Assembly (NCBI GenBank): GCA_025506515.1
Contig: CM046456.1
Location: forward strand, 10,754,024 to 10,818,023
From: Flaveria trinervia
Taxonomy: Eukaryota > Streptophyta > Magnoliopsida > Asterales > Asteraceae
DNA length: 64,000 bases
Reading direction: 5' to 3'
Below the pieces are notes generated by a model. That model made no database searches, was not told the DNA's origin, and saw only the letters and a list, made by a program, of their open reading frames with translations. Position 1 is the first letter of the stretch. Every line of letters starts with the position of its first letter. Made by a program: the position numbers and the translations under genes. Positions 11,138-23,186 of the stretch are shown piece after piece.

Positions 11138-13244
11138 CTTTAATCCAATTATGACGCTTGTTTGTTGTATTTTTAGATGTCGGTTCAGTTTTTATATTTA
11201 TATTGTCCAAGAAAGAAAGAAAAAACATGGTTACTTTTTTATAAGGACCAGTCATATCTCTTATTTTACAAAGTTTTATTAATTATAAATGTTACTGAAT
11301 ATCCTATATTCACCGATGTTGTGTTGGGAGGGGAGTGTTTGTTGCTTGAATATCCTATTAATCTTGTTGTATAAAGGCATTGATATCTGTAAAGTAACTC
11401 ATAAAAAATAAATTATGATTACACAGTTGGAAATGTTATAATAGAATATTAAATTAGACACTTATCAAAGTTTTGTTTGATTGGTTGTACTGTTTTTGTG
11501 TTGAGGGTGTTTTTGGAGTGTTTGCTAAAGGACTCACTTCTTTCTTCGTTTTGTAGTTCGAACTGAAGTTGAAATAATTTTGTCCTGCCTCTTATGAAGC
11601 ATATATATTGGTGTTGGTAACACATTTGGATCTGTGTAACCCTTTGTAATAAACATATCATTGTAGTCAATTCTTTGTAGTGTCTACACAGGAAAAGCAA
11701 GTATACTTTTCATAGGTAATATAGTAACGTTAAGAACCGAGTATCAATCCGTAAACACATAAATAAATTTACATAATAACCTTTATAATTGACTATCATA
11801 TAAGCTATGGTTTCGGGGAAAGATTAGTTTGTTTTAAGTGATCAATTTTCAATGTTTTAAAACGATTATGTAAATAAATAAAGCGTATATAAAGATAAAG
11901 ACTTTTAGTAATTCTTTCAATGTAATAAGGATATTATCCTACTTTATGTTTTATTTTAGAAACTGTAATTAATTGTGTGGTGTGGTTAAACATGTTAATT
12001 AATGTATTAATGTTAATGTTTATAAACATGAGACAATACAAAGTTACTGTAAACTAGCTCTATTATGACAAGAAAAGCTACAATAAGTAACTAACAAAAC
12101 AACCACCGAACCTCTAGTGAAATAGGTAGTGTTTGTGCACCCTTTTAACATATAAATTCTGAAAACATGACTAAATATTAGAAAAAGAGTTAATCAAGTT
12201 TCTTTTTAACATACTATTAGTTTTAGAAAACCATAACAATTATTATAGATATCTCAGAAAAAGTAAAATAGAAACCCGTATATAACTAGAAATTTAAAGT
12301 AATATGATTTCTCAAAACCACTTGTAATTCATTAGACATGAATTTATTATGAAAACCGGTTTTATAACTAAAAGTTGGTTAATATATATTTTTCAATATT
12401 GTATGACATTCATAATTACAAATCATAAATTTATCACTTTTCATTCAAATGTAGACGCTACACGTCAAAAAGTTACCCAAACTTATCATCACAGTAACAT
12501 GATATAACCGGTGATCCAATATAGATGATGTTAAATGATCTCGAGCCTTTTTTAAGTGTTGAATGGATCTCTCAAGCCTTCCAAAGACCTTCAAAGGCTA
12601 TATTTCTGATACCAAACCACCAACATTTCATCTTCCAAAGGTAGCAAATAAGCCACTATTTCCAGGCTTTCTAGAGTGCTAGGCACGGCCGCCTGCCTCC
12701 CAGGTATGGCCTCTTGTTATTGAAACATACGTAAAAGTTAGTTAGCATATACAAATAGTAGTTGTCGGGGCACGATCTTGTGTTTGATAGGGCCCGTCTT
12801 TGTGTCTCCCTAACAGCGAATGGTACTATTGTCCTAGCATGGAATCGCGGTGATCTTGTGTTTTTAGTAAAGGACACGGACTTATATATCTTTGGATTTC
12901 AATCCACTTAACGTTACATGTAAAGGTTATAAAGTATTGAGGTTCTCACGTGTCTTACATATTGCTAGAGCATCTTGATATTGTTTATACATGTATAATG
13001 GACTGCCAATAAAGAATGAGTGGAGAATAGTTTGTTTTCTAATAGTTTGACCTTTAGTGTCATCTCTTAATATGGCATCATACATACCTTAAAGAAATTC
13101 AGCCCTAAACAAATTTTGGTGTAATCGTATGTAGTCTAGGCGGTTTTGCTCAATACAAACATACACGTTAACTAATATTGTTGAAAAAGAGGATCACCTC
13201 TTAATAGCAAAGTATATAAGCCATTTTGATCATGGAGTTGATAA
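11138..13244. other. AT-rich intergenic DNA
   Basis: Only short ORFs without recognisable domains, and no repeat structure that I could support. Confidence 0.5.
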
Positions 13245-13626
13245 GTAGATGTCACATCCGTCACCACAAGGTCCGTCATTTAACGTGGCTTCTGTTACTT
13301 TTTCTTTGATCGTTTATTCCTCATCCTTATAAACTATTCATGTGGGCATTATACTTGCTTTATCATCTTTATGCATGTGCTCTCATCGTAAACGTATGCT
13401 ATCTTTAAAACTTTTACAATTTTCATCATCGTTATCACTGAATATACCATTTTTATATAGTATTATTGTCATTAATAAAACTATTTTTAAGTTACCAACA
13501 TCATTAATTACATTTTTATCATTAATATAACTAGTCTATTAAAGTCGTTTTCAACCGAAACAAATTTGGGAACTCGGGGGCTAAGTGCAGGGACTAAATA
13601 TGACATTTTGCCAAACTAGGGTTGGG

Positions 13627-13634
13627 TATAAATA
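13627..13634 (+). promoter_or_regulatory. TATA box of the solo LTR
   Basis: TATAAATA in GGGTATAAATACCCA lies about 380 bases into the LTR and is followed by a pyrimidine-rich leader (CTTCTTCTTC type). This is the normal U3/R promoter arrangement of a plant LTR. Confidence 0.65.
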
Positions 13635-14029
13635 CCCATATTCCAGCCCTAGCCTCATTTACTTCAACTTCTTCTTCATCTTCTTCTTCTCCACTTTTTC
13701 TCCTCCTCCTTGCACCTAACCGCTCCGTTTCTTCGCGTCTTCACCGACAAAACCTCGGCTACAACTGAGGCTACTCCTTCCTTGCAGGTAGACGACCTTG
13801 GTTGTCCCTTTCTTGCTTGTTTTCTGCTGTCCATTTAGGGTTTCGGGTGCTCGGGTCCAACCCGAGCACATGAGGTCGCGTGGGTGCGTGTGATGTCCTT
13901 CTGCGTGTTCTTCTTGTTTGGGTGTGTGCAAAATGTGTTTCTGGAAGTCCTTGTGGTGTAAATCTCTTGCACGGGGTAGCCGAAGGCTGCTCTGCACTTC
14001 TGCAGTCGCGATTCTGCTGTTTTGGCGGC

Positions 14030-14460
14030 TGGGTTGATCATGCGACTGAGCCGTGCAACTGGCTGAGTCGTGCGACTGAGTCGTGCAACTGTGTGTATGT
14101 GTGCGATTGAGTCATGCAGATGAGTGATGCATGCGATTGAGTCAATGCGGATGAATGATGTGTGCAATTAAGTCAATGCGGATGAATGTGTGCGATTGTG
14201 CGTGTATCGTACGACTGAATGCCAGTCGCACGAATGGAGGTTCAGTAGTACAAATGAAGTTGATCCGTACGAATGAAGGTTGATTCATGCGTATGGAGGT
14301 TGAGTCGTGTGATTGGGTGTTGTGTGGTATGACTGAATGCTAAGTCGCATGAATGAAGGTTCAATCGTACGAATGAAGCTGATTTGTACGAATGAGGGTT
14401 GATTCGTGCGGATGGAGTGTTGAGTCGTGCGTCTGGTCCTGTAATGCGATTGGAGTTGTT
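14030..14460. repeat. Degenerate tandem repeat in the solo LTR
   Basis: Irregular repeats of about 20-32 bases share TGCGACTGAGTCGTGC and GTACGAATGAAGGTTGA cores. The copies are diverged, and the array sits downstream of the TATA box, in the presumed transcribed part of the LTR. Confidence 0.75.
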
Positions 14461-15811
14461 GTGTGTGAGTTTCTTCTGTGTGTGGTGTGTGTTTGTCGTG
14501 TGATGTTAAGGAGACGTCGACACGGTTATCATTGCTAATGACAATGTTTCAGTTAACACTATCAAACTTATTAATGCTATTCCAAATCAAATCAATGTTA
14601 ACATTTTCACAATAAACGAGAACGGAATTGTTACCGCTAATATTTACCAAATATTTCCCTAATAACAATGACGTTTTTACACAAATATCATTGGCAATGA
14701 CAACGATTTCTAGTACTTGGATCTACATAAGATCTAATATGCATGTCTGCTTGTGTGTGTTACACGCGACCAAACCGATACAACCCGAACCGACCGAACG
14801 TTGTTATTTACTTTATATATATCATTAATGCTTAGCAATAACTGTCAATAGGTGTTTGACCGTTCATTTCATACAACATTTGCAAACTTTGATCATTCAT
14901 ACTTATCACTTAACAAGTGAGTTTCGGGGGCCCTTTTTTACGCTTATACAACATTTCAATCATTTACAAACATGGGGAAAAGTATGCTCACCCATTTTCT
15001 ATGCTGTACAATTTACATACTTGGAATCAACATGTTACTGTTTTGTGAGTACTTATCTGATACATGCTTTAGTTCGTTGTGTGGTACTTTCTTTACAACC
15101 ATTTAATTCCGGTGTTGGAACCGACGGATAGGTATTGGTAGTACTACTGGGTTGACACCCCACCCTTGTTTGTTGGTGTACTAGTTAGTACCAACAGTGG
15201 CCAGGAACGGGCCCGTGGGTGAATATATTCGGACAAGATTTTGTGTGTACGTCGTTAGGTTTGGTTGTAAAGCTCAGTGTCATGTGATTTTGCTTACTTA
15301 TAACTGTATACACGGTATTCCACAACAATTACTTTACAACATCAATTACTTATTTACTATTTAAACCTGCGAGCTCACCAACAATTTTGTTGACCATTTT
15401 GAGCATATCTTTTCTGGTGACAGTGCTAATTGAAGATCTAGGTGTGTTGCCTTAGTGGAGACCCTAGGATGCATTTTTGAGACTAAACATACTTGACAAA
15501 CATTCATTTTGGAACATTGTTGTAGTCTGATTAAACAAACTTCATTTTTTTGATACTTGTTCCCGGGTTGTGGGAATTACATACAATGTTATCTTCATTT
15601 GATTATGTGAATCATTTGACATGTTATGCTTATGGCTAAGTTGTCGTGAATATTGACTAAACACGACACAAGTCTCCTTTGTGTCGGGTGTCGTCATGAC
15701 ACGCTTTGTCATCATTACTTATATTGCATCTCTATTGTTTACCATGTGTTATGGCGATCTCGTGTCGTTACATCCCCGTGTTTCCGCACTTAGTGGGGGT
15801 GTGACAGTAGA

Positions 15812-16511
15812 ACACATTCATTTTTAGTTGTTTTTTTTTGTGAATATAGGTGTTAGATATAATTTGAAGATTAGGGAACAATCCATGATCACTTTACAAA
15901 AGTAATAAAGGATATTACAACCTCATGTATAAAGGATGTAACTTACTAATCCATTTACGAGGGCCATCATATAGACGAATGATAATGTCAAAGTCATTGC
16001 ATGAAGAATGACTCTCTTATAAAATGTCGCTAATGTAGCCAAGCTTTGGCTTATCATACCTTTATTGATGTTGAGAGCTCTAGAGATGAATGGTTAACTC
16101 TGGTATGTCATTTGCGAGATAAAGATCTCTAGTTATACAAAAAAGGTTTTGTCAATTCATATTTAATGCGTAAAATATCAATGTCTGTACAATGTTTTCG
16201 TTCTAAGTTGAACGTGCTTGTTCGTTAAAGAAGTCTATCCTATTAGAGATTTCATTTTGGGTGTTGTATATATATATCTGTAAAAACAAGCTCTTTCATC
16301 TTGAGTCAGACATAAAGTACCTAGCTAGAGAATGACATATTTGGCCTTCAATCTTGAATATAAGAGCTTGAACCTTTGTTAACTAATGTGATAACCCTAC
16401 GTCAAGGTTAGGTATATTAAATATTTTATGAATTATTCTAAGTAAATTGTATATATCTATATACCTTATTAGATATTAGAGATTGTTAAATAAGTTTATA
16501 TGTTAACCTAA
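15812..16511. other. AT-rich intergenic DNA
   Basis: No gene or defined element seen. Confidence 0.45.
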
Positions 16512-18154
16512 TGTAACATCTCTCTATTTTTGCATGAACGTATATGAGCATGCATGCATGCATGCATAAGTGTTTTATGTATACATGAGTCATATGGTTG
16601 TTATCTTAAAATGACATAATTAGTTAATTTGAATACTAAATGCCTTAACTATATAATGTATTAAGACTTAAACATAATCAAACCATACTACAATAAGTTA
16701 ACCCTATATAAAATAACAAAACCAACTCAATCTTAAACACTAAAACACAACCTTAACCCTAATGTCAATTCATTAGGACACTAAATAAACCGATTAAACA
16801 CCTAAACCACTAATTATAACTAGCTTAATAACTAAGTCATTAATCCAATGGATCACCACCTAGCCCACCCTTGACACTAATCACCACCCCATACCCACCA
16901 CATAGCACCCATGACACTAAACCCTTTTAAAAAACTACCACCTTTCCCTACTAATGATCCACTAATCCTAGCTATAAACCATACCTCATCACTCTAAAAC
17001 TAGAGTTAATGATGACCCCTCAACTTCTTTACAAACTTTCGGCCGCATGGAGCCACTCCATTAACCGCGAACCACCATAACCACCACCATCTCTCGGCTC
17101 ACTCTTGTCTACTCTCGGTTTCAAGACACCACCACCATAACTTTCTTGCCATCGGATTCCCGAACCCACCATTATCAACTTTTGCTTCGGTTCTTACAAT
17201 CGCCGTCACTATCTTTGCTAGCTTATGATCAAACTTCAAGGACTGTCACTTCAACCGGATTATCAAAAGGTCCAACCAAGCAATTCCCTTAGTTTTCTTC
17301 ATCAAACAATGTGTGATTCTCAAATATATGACTAACAAGTTGTATATGTGTTCAAACTAACACATATAATCAACCCTTTAGTTAAATCACTAGGGTTATT
17401 TACAAAACTCTTATGAATACTTGATTTTTGTTAAAAATAATAAGAAAAGGATTCAAAAACATAAAATTTGAAAGTATTATAAAAATCAAGGATTTAAACA
17501 AAAGATTACAAAGGATTAAAGGGTTGAAATATGGATACTCTTAGTAAATTATATTAAACACTTAAATGACTGTAATTATAGGAATAAAATTAGAAACTTA
17601 TTAAAAAATATTAGGAATATTGATCTGTAAAATAAGAGGTAATAATATTGGATAGATCAATTTATATGATTAAATCGAGAAAATAATTAAACAGAAAATC
17701 CGAACCTGATAAAAATCTAGAAAAATTATATAATAAACCTTATATTTTATGGAATTACTGAATAAATTTTGTGACTTAATTCGAATGTGTGACTAAGTTT
17801 CATATTTTAGAACATTCTATAAATATAAAATTAAAATAAATATCACAATAGTAAGATAAATCATGTAAAATTTACATAAATTATGATATGTCAAATAGGA
17901 CTGTGTTTATGAATTTTGGAATTTTTAGAGAGGCTTAACTATTTCTGCTAATTAATATGGAATTTTTAAAAATTCTAAAAAAATGCCTGCTATGAGTTAC
18001 TGATTTAAAGTTTTATCATATAATATAGATTTTTAAATGTTTTTGTTGGTGATTTTTGGATGAAAGTAGAGATTGATTAGAAATTTTGATATAATTAGCG
18101 ATTTAAATGCTGAAAATTTAAAGAACTTAGATTTATTCTAACAAATTATTATTT

Positions 18155-18392
18155 GAGTAAATTACGCTTTTAGTCCATGTGGTTTGGTGGTTATAACGCT
18201 TTTCATCCAATAGTATAAAAACGTCCGGTTTAACCACCGTGGTTTAAACTATGTTGCAATTAAGTCAAAGACACTAATCCCCATCCATTTATTCTGTTAA
18301 ATATATGTAAAAAGACAAGAATACCATTGGTCTTAAATTATTATTAGAATATACAAAATACAAAATTGTCTTTAAAAACTAAAAAGAAAAAG

Positions 18393-18472
<80 letters not shown>

Positions 18473-19748
18473 ATATATACACCCACTCTCTTTATCTCTA
18501 TTTCACGGCCAACACCACCCACCACCGCCTCATAGTCACTACCACCCAACCCACTGCCACACCACAATGACCACCTAATCGCCATCACCACCGCCACCGC
18601 CACACCCCACTCCCCACCACCACCCCTACGCAGCCACCACTATCTTTATATCTATGAACATTCATCACCACCCACTCTACCAAATCTCTCATAAATGTCG
18701 ACATGTTCCCCTATTTTTATCACGTCCTTTACAGTTGTCGCCACCGCCACACACACCACCACTACCAAGCAACCACCACCATCTCCATATCTCTAAACCT
18801 TCATCAGAACCCAAGAGTCTTGATTTCACATGAACCTACAATGTTAGAGGATCTATAGCCCTTTTTGATTTCAGACCTATGACGTTAAAGGATCTGTAGC
18901 CCTTCATCGCAAACATCCCATATCAATATTTGATGTTCGTTATGTCCTTTGTCATTTGATTTTGTTCTCAAGAAAGGGTTTCATTGTATTGTGGACTTTA
19001 CCAGGTGATTTTGAAAACCCTTTTGTTGTATCTTTGTCAAAACTGAAGTAATTGATTTCACAAGATAAGATCTAGACTTGATTAGGTTGCTTTGTTTGAT
19101 CAAATTTTAATTCCTAAATTAACAAACAATAAAACACAAAACCCATAGTACCCTAAATCCAAAATCCAAAACCCACAACCCAAATTGATTGACAATAATA
19201 ATGTATCAGAGAACTTATGGCTAGACTTTTGCTTGGGTGCTAACGGAATTTAAAGAAGAAAGATGAAGAAGAAGATTGTAATGTAAAATTATGATGTGGA
19301 AGGTACAATTGGATACAAGATCCATCAAGCAAGAGATTCAGCTATCAGCGAGTGGTGGGTGGTGGTTGTGAAGGTTTCAAGCGAGTGGTATGGTGGCGGT
19401 GAAAGTTGCGGGGAGTGGTGGCGGTGAAGGTTGTCGGCAAGTGAAGAATGGCAACCTGATTTTTCTTTGGGTTCAAATGTGTTCAAACAAAGAAAAAAGA
19501 TATAGTTAAGATTTGATATAGTGGGGTGAGAGGGACCCACATGTTGTTTATTTGTATTATAATAACAATTTCAGTCCAAGGGTAATTTGGTTTTTTTTTA
19601 AATTTAACAGAGAAATTGGATGGAGTTAACGGTTTGGACTTAATTGTGATAGATTTTAAACCACAGTGGTTAAACCGGACATTTTTAAACTATTGGATGA
19701 AAAGCGTTATAACCATCAAACCACAAGGACTAAAAGCGTAATTTACTC
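18155..19748. mobile_element. Non-autonomous Mutator-like element, 1594 bp
   Basis: Inverted ends of about 145 bases start GAGTAAATTACGCTTTTAGT on both strands and are roughly 85% alike by eye. The flanks are identical 9-bp copies TTATTATTT at 18146-18154 and 19749-19757. A 9-bp duplication with long inverted ends is the signature of the Mutator superfamily. No transposase is encoded. The interior is a TG/TA microsatellite, CAC-rich low-complexity DNA and a short duplicated phrase (GGATCTATAGCCC / GGATCTGTAGCCC). Confidence 0.9.
18393..18480. repeat. Compound (TG)n-(TA)n-(TG)n microsatellite
   Basis: Consecutive TG, TA and TG runs inside the Mutator-like element. They explain the long HTHTHT/IYIYIY translations on the minus strand. 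Confidence 0.95.
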
Positions 19749-20526
19749 TTATTATTTTATAGGAATTTGACTTATTAGCTGGAATTAAAGTGAGTAATAT
19801 AACCACTTTTTGATTTATAATTATTTAGGGGGAAAACATACTGTATGTGTTTGAAAATGATACATATTTAAGAATTTTTTATAATGTTATATTGACACAA
19901 CCATTAGTTTGGATGAGGAACCGCCAAATAACATAGATAGCGCTACTTAGGACATGTCAACTTGCATTTGCTGGGATGAGAGCAATGATGTTATATTATT
20001 TGATTGTGTGATTTGTATTTGACAGTTATAAATCATTTAACATGTGAGTAGGTTTAGTTGTGAGTTTGATTGTATTATATCAATTCAAAATGATTTATGT
20101 TGATTAAATCTATATTCTCATCAACTATATGTTGACTGTTTTGAGTATATTTTTTCAGGTCAGCAGAATGTATTATAATCTCGTGTATTCCTTCAACATG
20201 TATAGTGATCGACACGATTACTTAGAAAGGTTATGCGTCTGGTTGACTATTGACTTGTTTGACTTCAGCCTTTTTATGGATGTTCACATCCACTACTAGT
20301 TGAAGATTATGTGATATGTTGAGGAAGTGTATTTTGAATAGGAATACTTATATATATAAGTCTAAAATGTTAGACTATATTTTGTAATTTGTAATCCTAT
20401 AAATATGAATTAATAAAAGTAATGTTTAGTTAATTTATGTTATATGTGTGTCATGATAATTAATACGTTTTAAGCTAACAAGTCACACACAAGCATTTCA
20501 CGCTTTCGCCGGAATGTAACAACTAA

Positions 20527-23094
20527 ATCTATCTATATGTGAACCAAATGATGTCATGGAAAACATCTAATTATAAACATATCTATTTTAAAGAAATGTT
20601 GTTTGTTCAATAAGGTGCTTAACAATTAGAGGTGGCACTTTTGATGGTTGCATTTAACTCGGCCTCCTTTAAAACATTGGTATGATTTATGGAGTTACTT
20701 AACTGGAGAGTTAATGATGCACTCAACATTTAGATCTGTCTCAATCGGTTTGTCGCAAACAACGATCCAAGTAAGAGGAGATCAAGGATGCCAAAATCGG
20801 GCATTGCAATCTTCTAATATTTGATCACAATCACTGGAGTCTAGGTAAAAGGGCAAATGAAGAAAATTTTAGGGTGTTGATTAGACGTGATCATACTTGG
20901 TATGTGATTAACTTATTGTTGTGAGAGTTGAAGTTATAATTTTTAAGATATTTACATTATGTGTTGAGATTCAATAATGTGCTTGTCCTAATGATTGACC
21001 ACCCACATTACTATCCAAGCAAGCAAGTGATTTTATATTTTACACTAATGGTTGTTAGAATTGTTAAAATTCATGTATACTAATTATCTTTTCACCTCAA
21101 AACAACTATTCCTGTAATTTAAATAAATGATAGTATTTTATAATCTAAATTACATAATATCTAATTAAATTTTAATTAATCATTAACTAGATATTTTTGT
21201 AATTTATATTTTAAGGGGCAGGGATTGGCAGTGTTGTTCACAGACCAATTTTATGGTTTTTATGTAAAACCATCATTTCTATTACCATAAATTAAAAATA
21301 AACCCTGACATCAAGAGACCCTAACATGAAAAACACTAGAATCATACCTCAATTGGTAGTAGGATGGTTTAGAGAAGGTGAAAATCGAGTTAGAAGTGCC
21401 AAAATATCTACCAACTCTAATTTGAATCGGGGAAATCGTCTATGGGCAGCATATGAGAAAAAGTGACAACGAAGATTATGATATACAAATATGAGATATA
21501 GTAGCTGTAAAAATGAAGGAATCTGTTTCTGATAATATGTCATCGGTACAATGTAGCTAATATAGCATCTTTTCTGCTTTTTAATATAATGAATCTAGAA
21601 AAAAATAAAAAAAGGCGAGATACTAATATCGATGATATGTTGTAGTCGACATAGCTTAGTTAAGTTTTTTTTTATTTAGATGTATGTAATATAAAGAAAG
21701 TAATAATAATAAAAAGAATGTATGCCAACGAAATGTGTTGCATTATTATAAACATATAATGCGTAATCATCACACAACTTGTACCAGTATTAACCTAATT
21801 ATTATTGTGTGTAATTATAAACTTTGGTTTCATTATTATAAATATACTATGCGTAATATATATGTATGGAGATGTGGTGGGTACAAAAAGGGTGCAGTCG
21901 ATCCACTCCAAATTAATTAGTTGAGCTTCTAAAAATCCGTTTAAGAAATAAACTAATAATCAGAAAGTAAGCTCCAATAGATGGTCATATGATCGAGACC
22001 ACATGTGTTATTGCTTCAATATTGAAGTGGATTGATCGTCGCATAACTCTTTTACCATGGTCAAATGGGTGAAAATAGATCTCTCTTTCCACTCATACTT
22101 TTTTGAGAAATTTAAACTCATGCTCATTAACCATTTATATCTTATAACATCAAGTATAATTTTTACTATTAGAAGGTGTTCCCGCAATGCAACGAGGCAA
22201 CATTTTACATCCGACATGAGTTTTTAATTTTTGTTAATCTTATAGTAATTTTACAAAATATTATATTTTTTCTAAGCTAAAATTTATAACACCAAATAAA
22301 TGGATTTTGCATTATGACTTGTACATTTATGCATTAAGTTATTGTACCTTACAAAAGTTTTACATGATATATCGATTCAGTAAAAAATTTACACTAAAAC
22401 GTTACAAAATATACATTTACGATTGTAGTATCAAAAAGTTTTAAACATGATATATTGATATAACATAAATCTTAAAATAAATTAAGTTTTTTTGGGTTAT
22501 GGGTATATAATATAAAATTTTATGTAATTTATAGTAATTATAAGATTATTATGTAACTAATTGTAAATGGTAATTTGTAAATAATATTAAAAATACTATT
22601 TTACCCTTAAAATTAATTGTACCTTATGCATTAAGTGAGGTAAGTGTTCTTAATTTAATGGTATCTTAAGATACTCTTTTTATATATTTTATATATAGTA
22701 TAGATATAGATTATCTATTAGTTACCATTATAACTATCTAATTAAGTAGATTTTATTGTATTATATATTATCAGATTTATACTTTTATAGTATGGCATGT
22801 TCTTTCCAAAACTAAAGGGAAAGCAAATAATATACTCCTGGTGATAATTTTGTTTTAAGTAATTTTTCATGAGAGTCACTCCAGATTATAGTATTAATTA
22901 ATAATAGCTTTCAAGATTGTTAACATTTCACTTCCATGATCGTAATGCCTTTCAAATATTGAATTTGTAAAAACTTTTTTTGTTTCATATCGGTTTTCTA
23001 AGATTAAAAAACATACCCTTATAACATAACATCAAATTTTGAATGTTTTATTAAGTCTTGCTCTTATGATATTACATTAGACAAATAGTTCAAC
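20527..23094. other. AT-rich intergenic DNA
   Basis: No gene seen. A short phrase, CATTATTATAAACATATAAT and its variant, is repeated around 21740 and 21830. The rest has no structure I can support. Confidence 0.45.
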
Positions 23095-23186
23095 TTACCA
23101 AAAGTACATCGTAATCCAAACTTTTTCAAGAAATTTAAATTTAGTATCTCTGGCTCGCCACCAACAATCTTTGATAATGGCTTCGG

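Larger units (their letters stand above)
13250..15806 (+). mobile_element. Solo LTR, 2557 bp, with 5-bp target duplication
   Basis: It starts TGTCACATCCGTCACC and ends GTGGGGGTGTGACA. It is flanked by GTAGA at 13245-13249 and GTAGA at 15807-15811, the 5-bp duplication typical of LTR element integration. There is no internal coding region, primer site or second LTR, so this is a solo LTR left by LTR-LTR recombination. A TATA box at 13627 sets the orientation. The many short ORFs inside are not genes. Confidence 0.88.
16512..20521 (+). mobile_element. Probable second solo LTR, interrupted by a MULE
   Basis: It starts TGTAACATCTCTCT at 16512 and ends CGCCGGAATGTAACA at 20521. The flanks are CCTAA (16507-16511) and ACTAA (20522-20526), a 4-of-5 match as expected for an old 5-bp duplication. 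Removing the Mutator-like insertion and its duplicated target leaves about 2.4 kb, the size of the other Ty3 LTRs here. No internal domain is present. The boundaries rest on end motifs and the imperfect duplication. Confidence 0.6.

Noticed and set aside
13716..14167. ORFs in the solo LTR on both strands
   Set aside because: They lie in the LTR leader and a degenerate tandem repeat, with no protein family resemblance.
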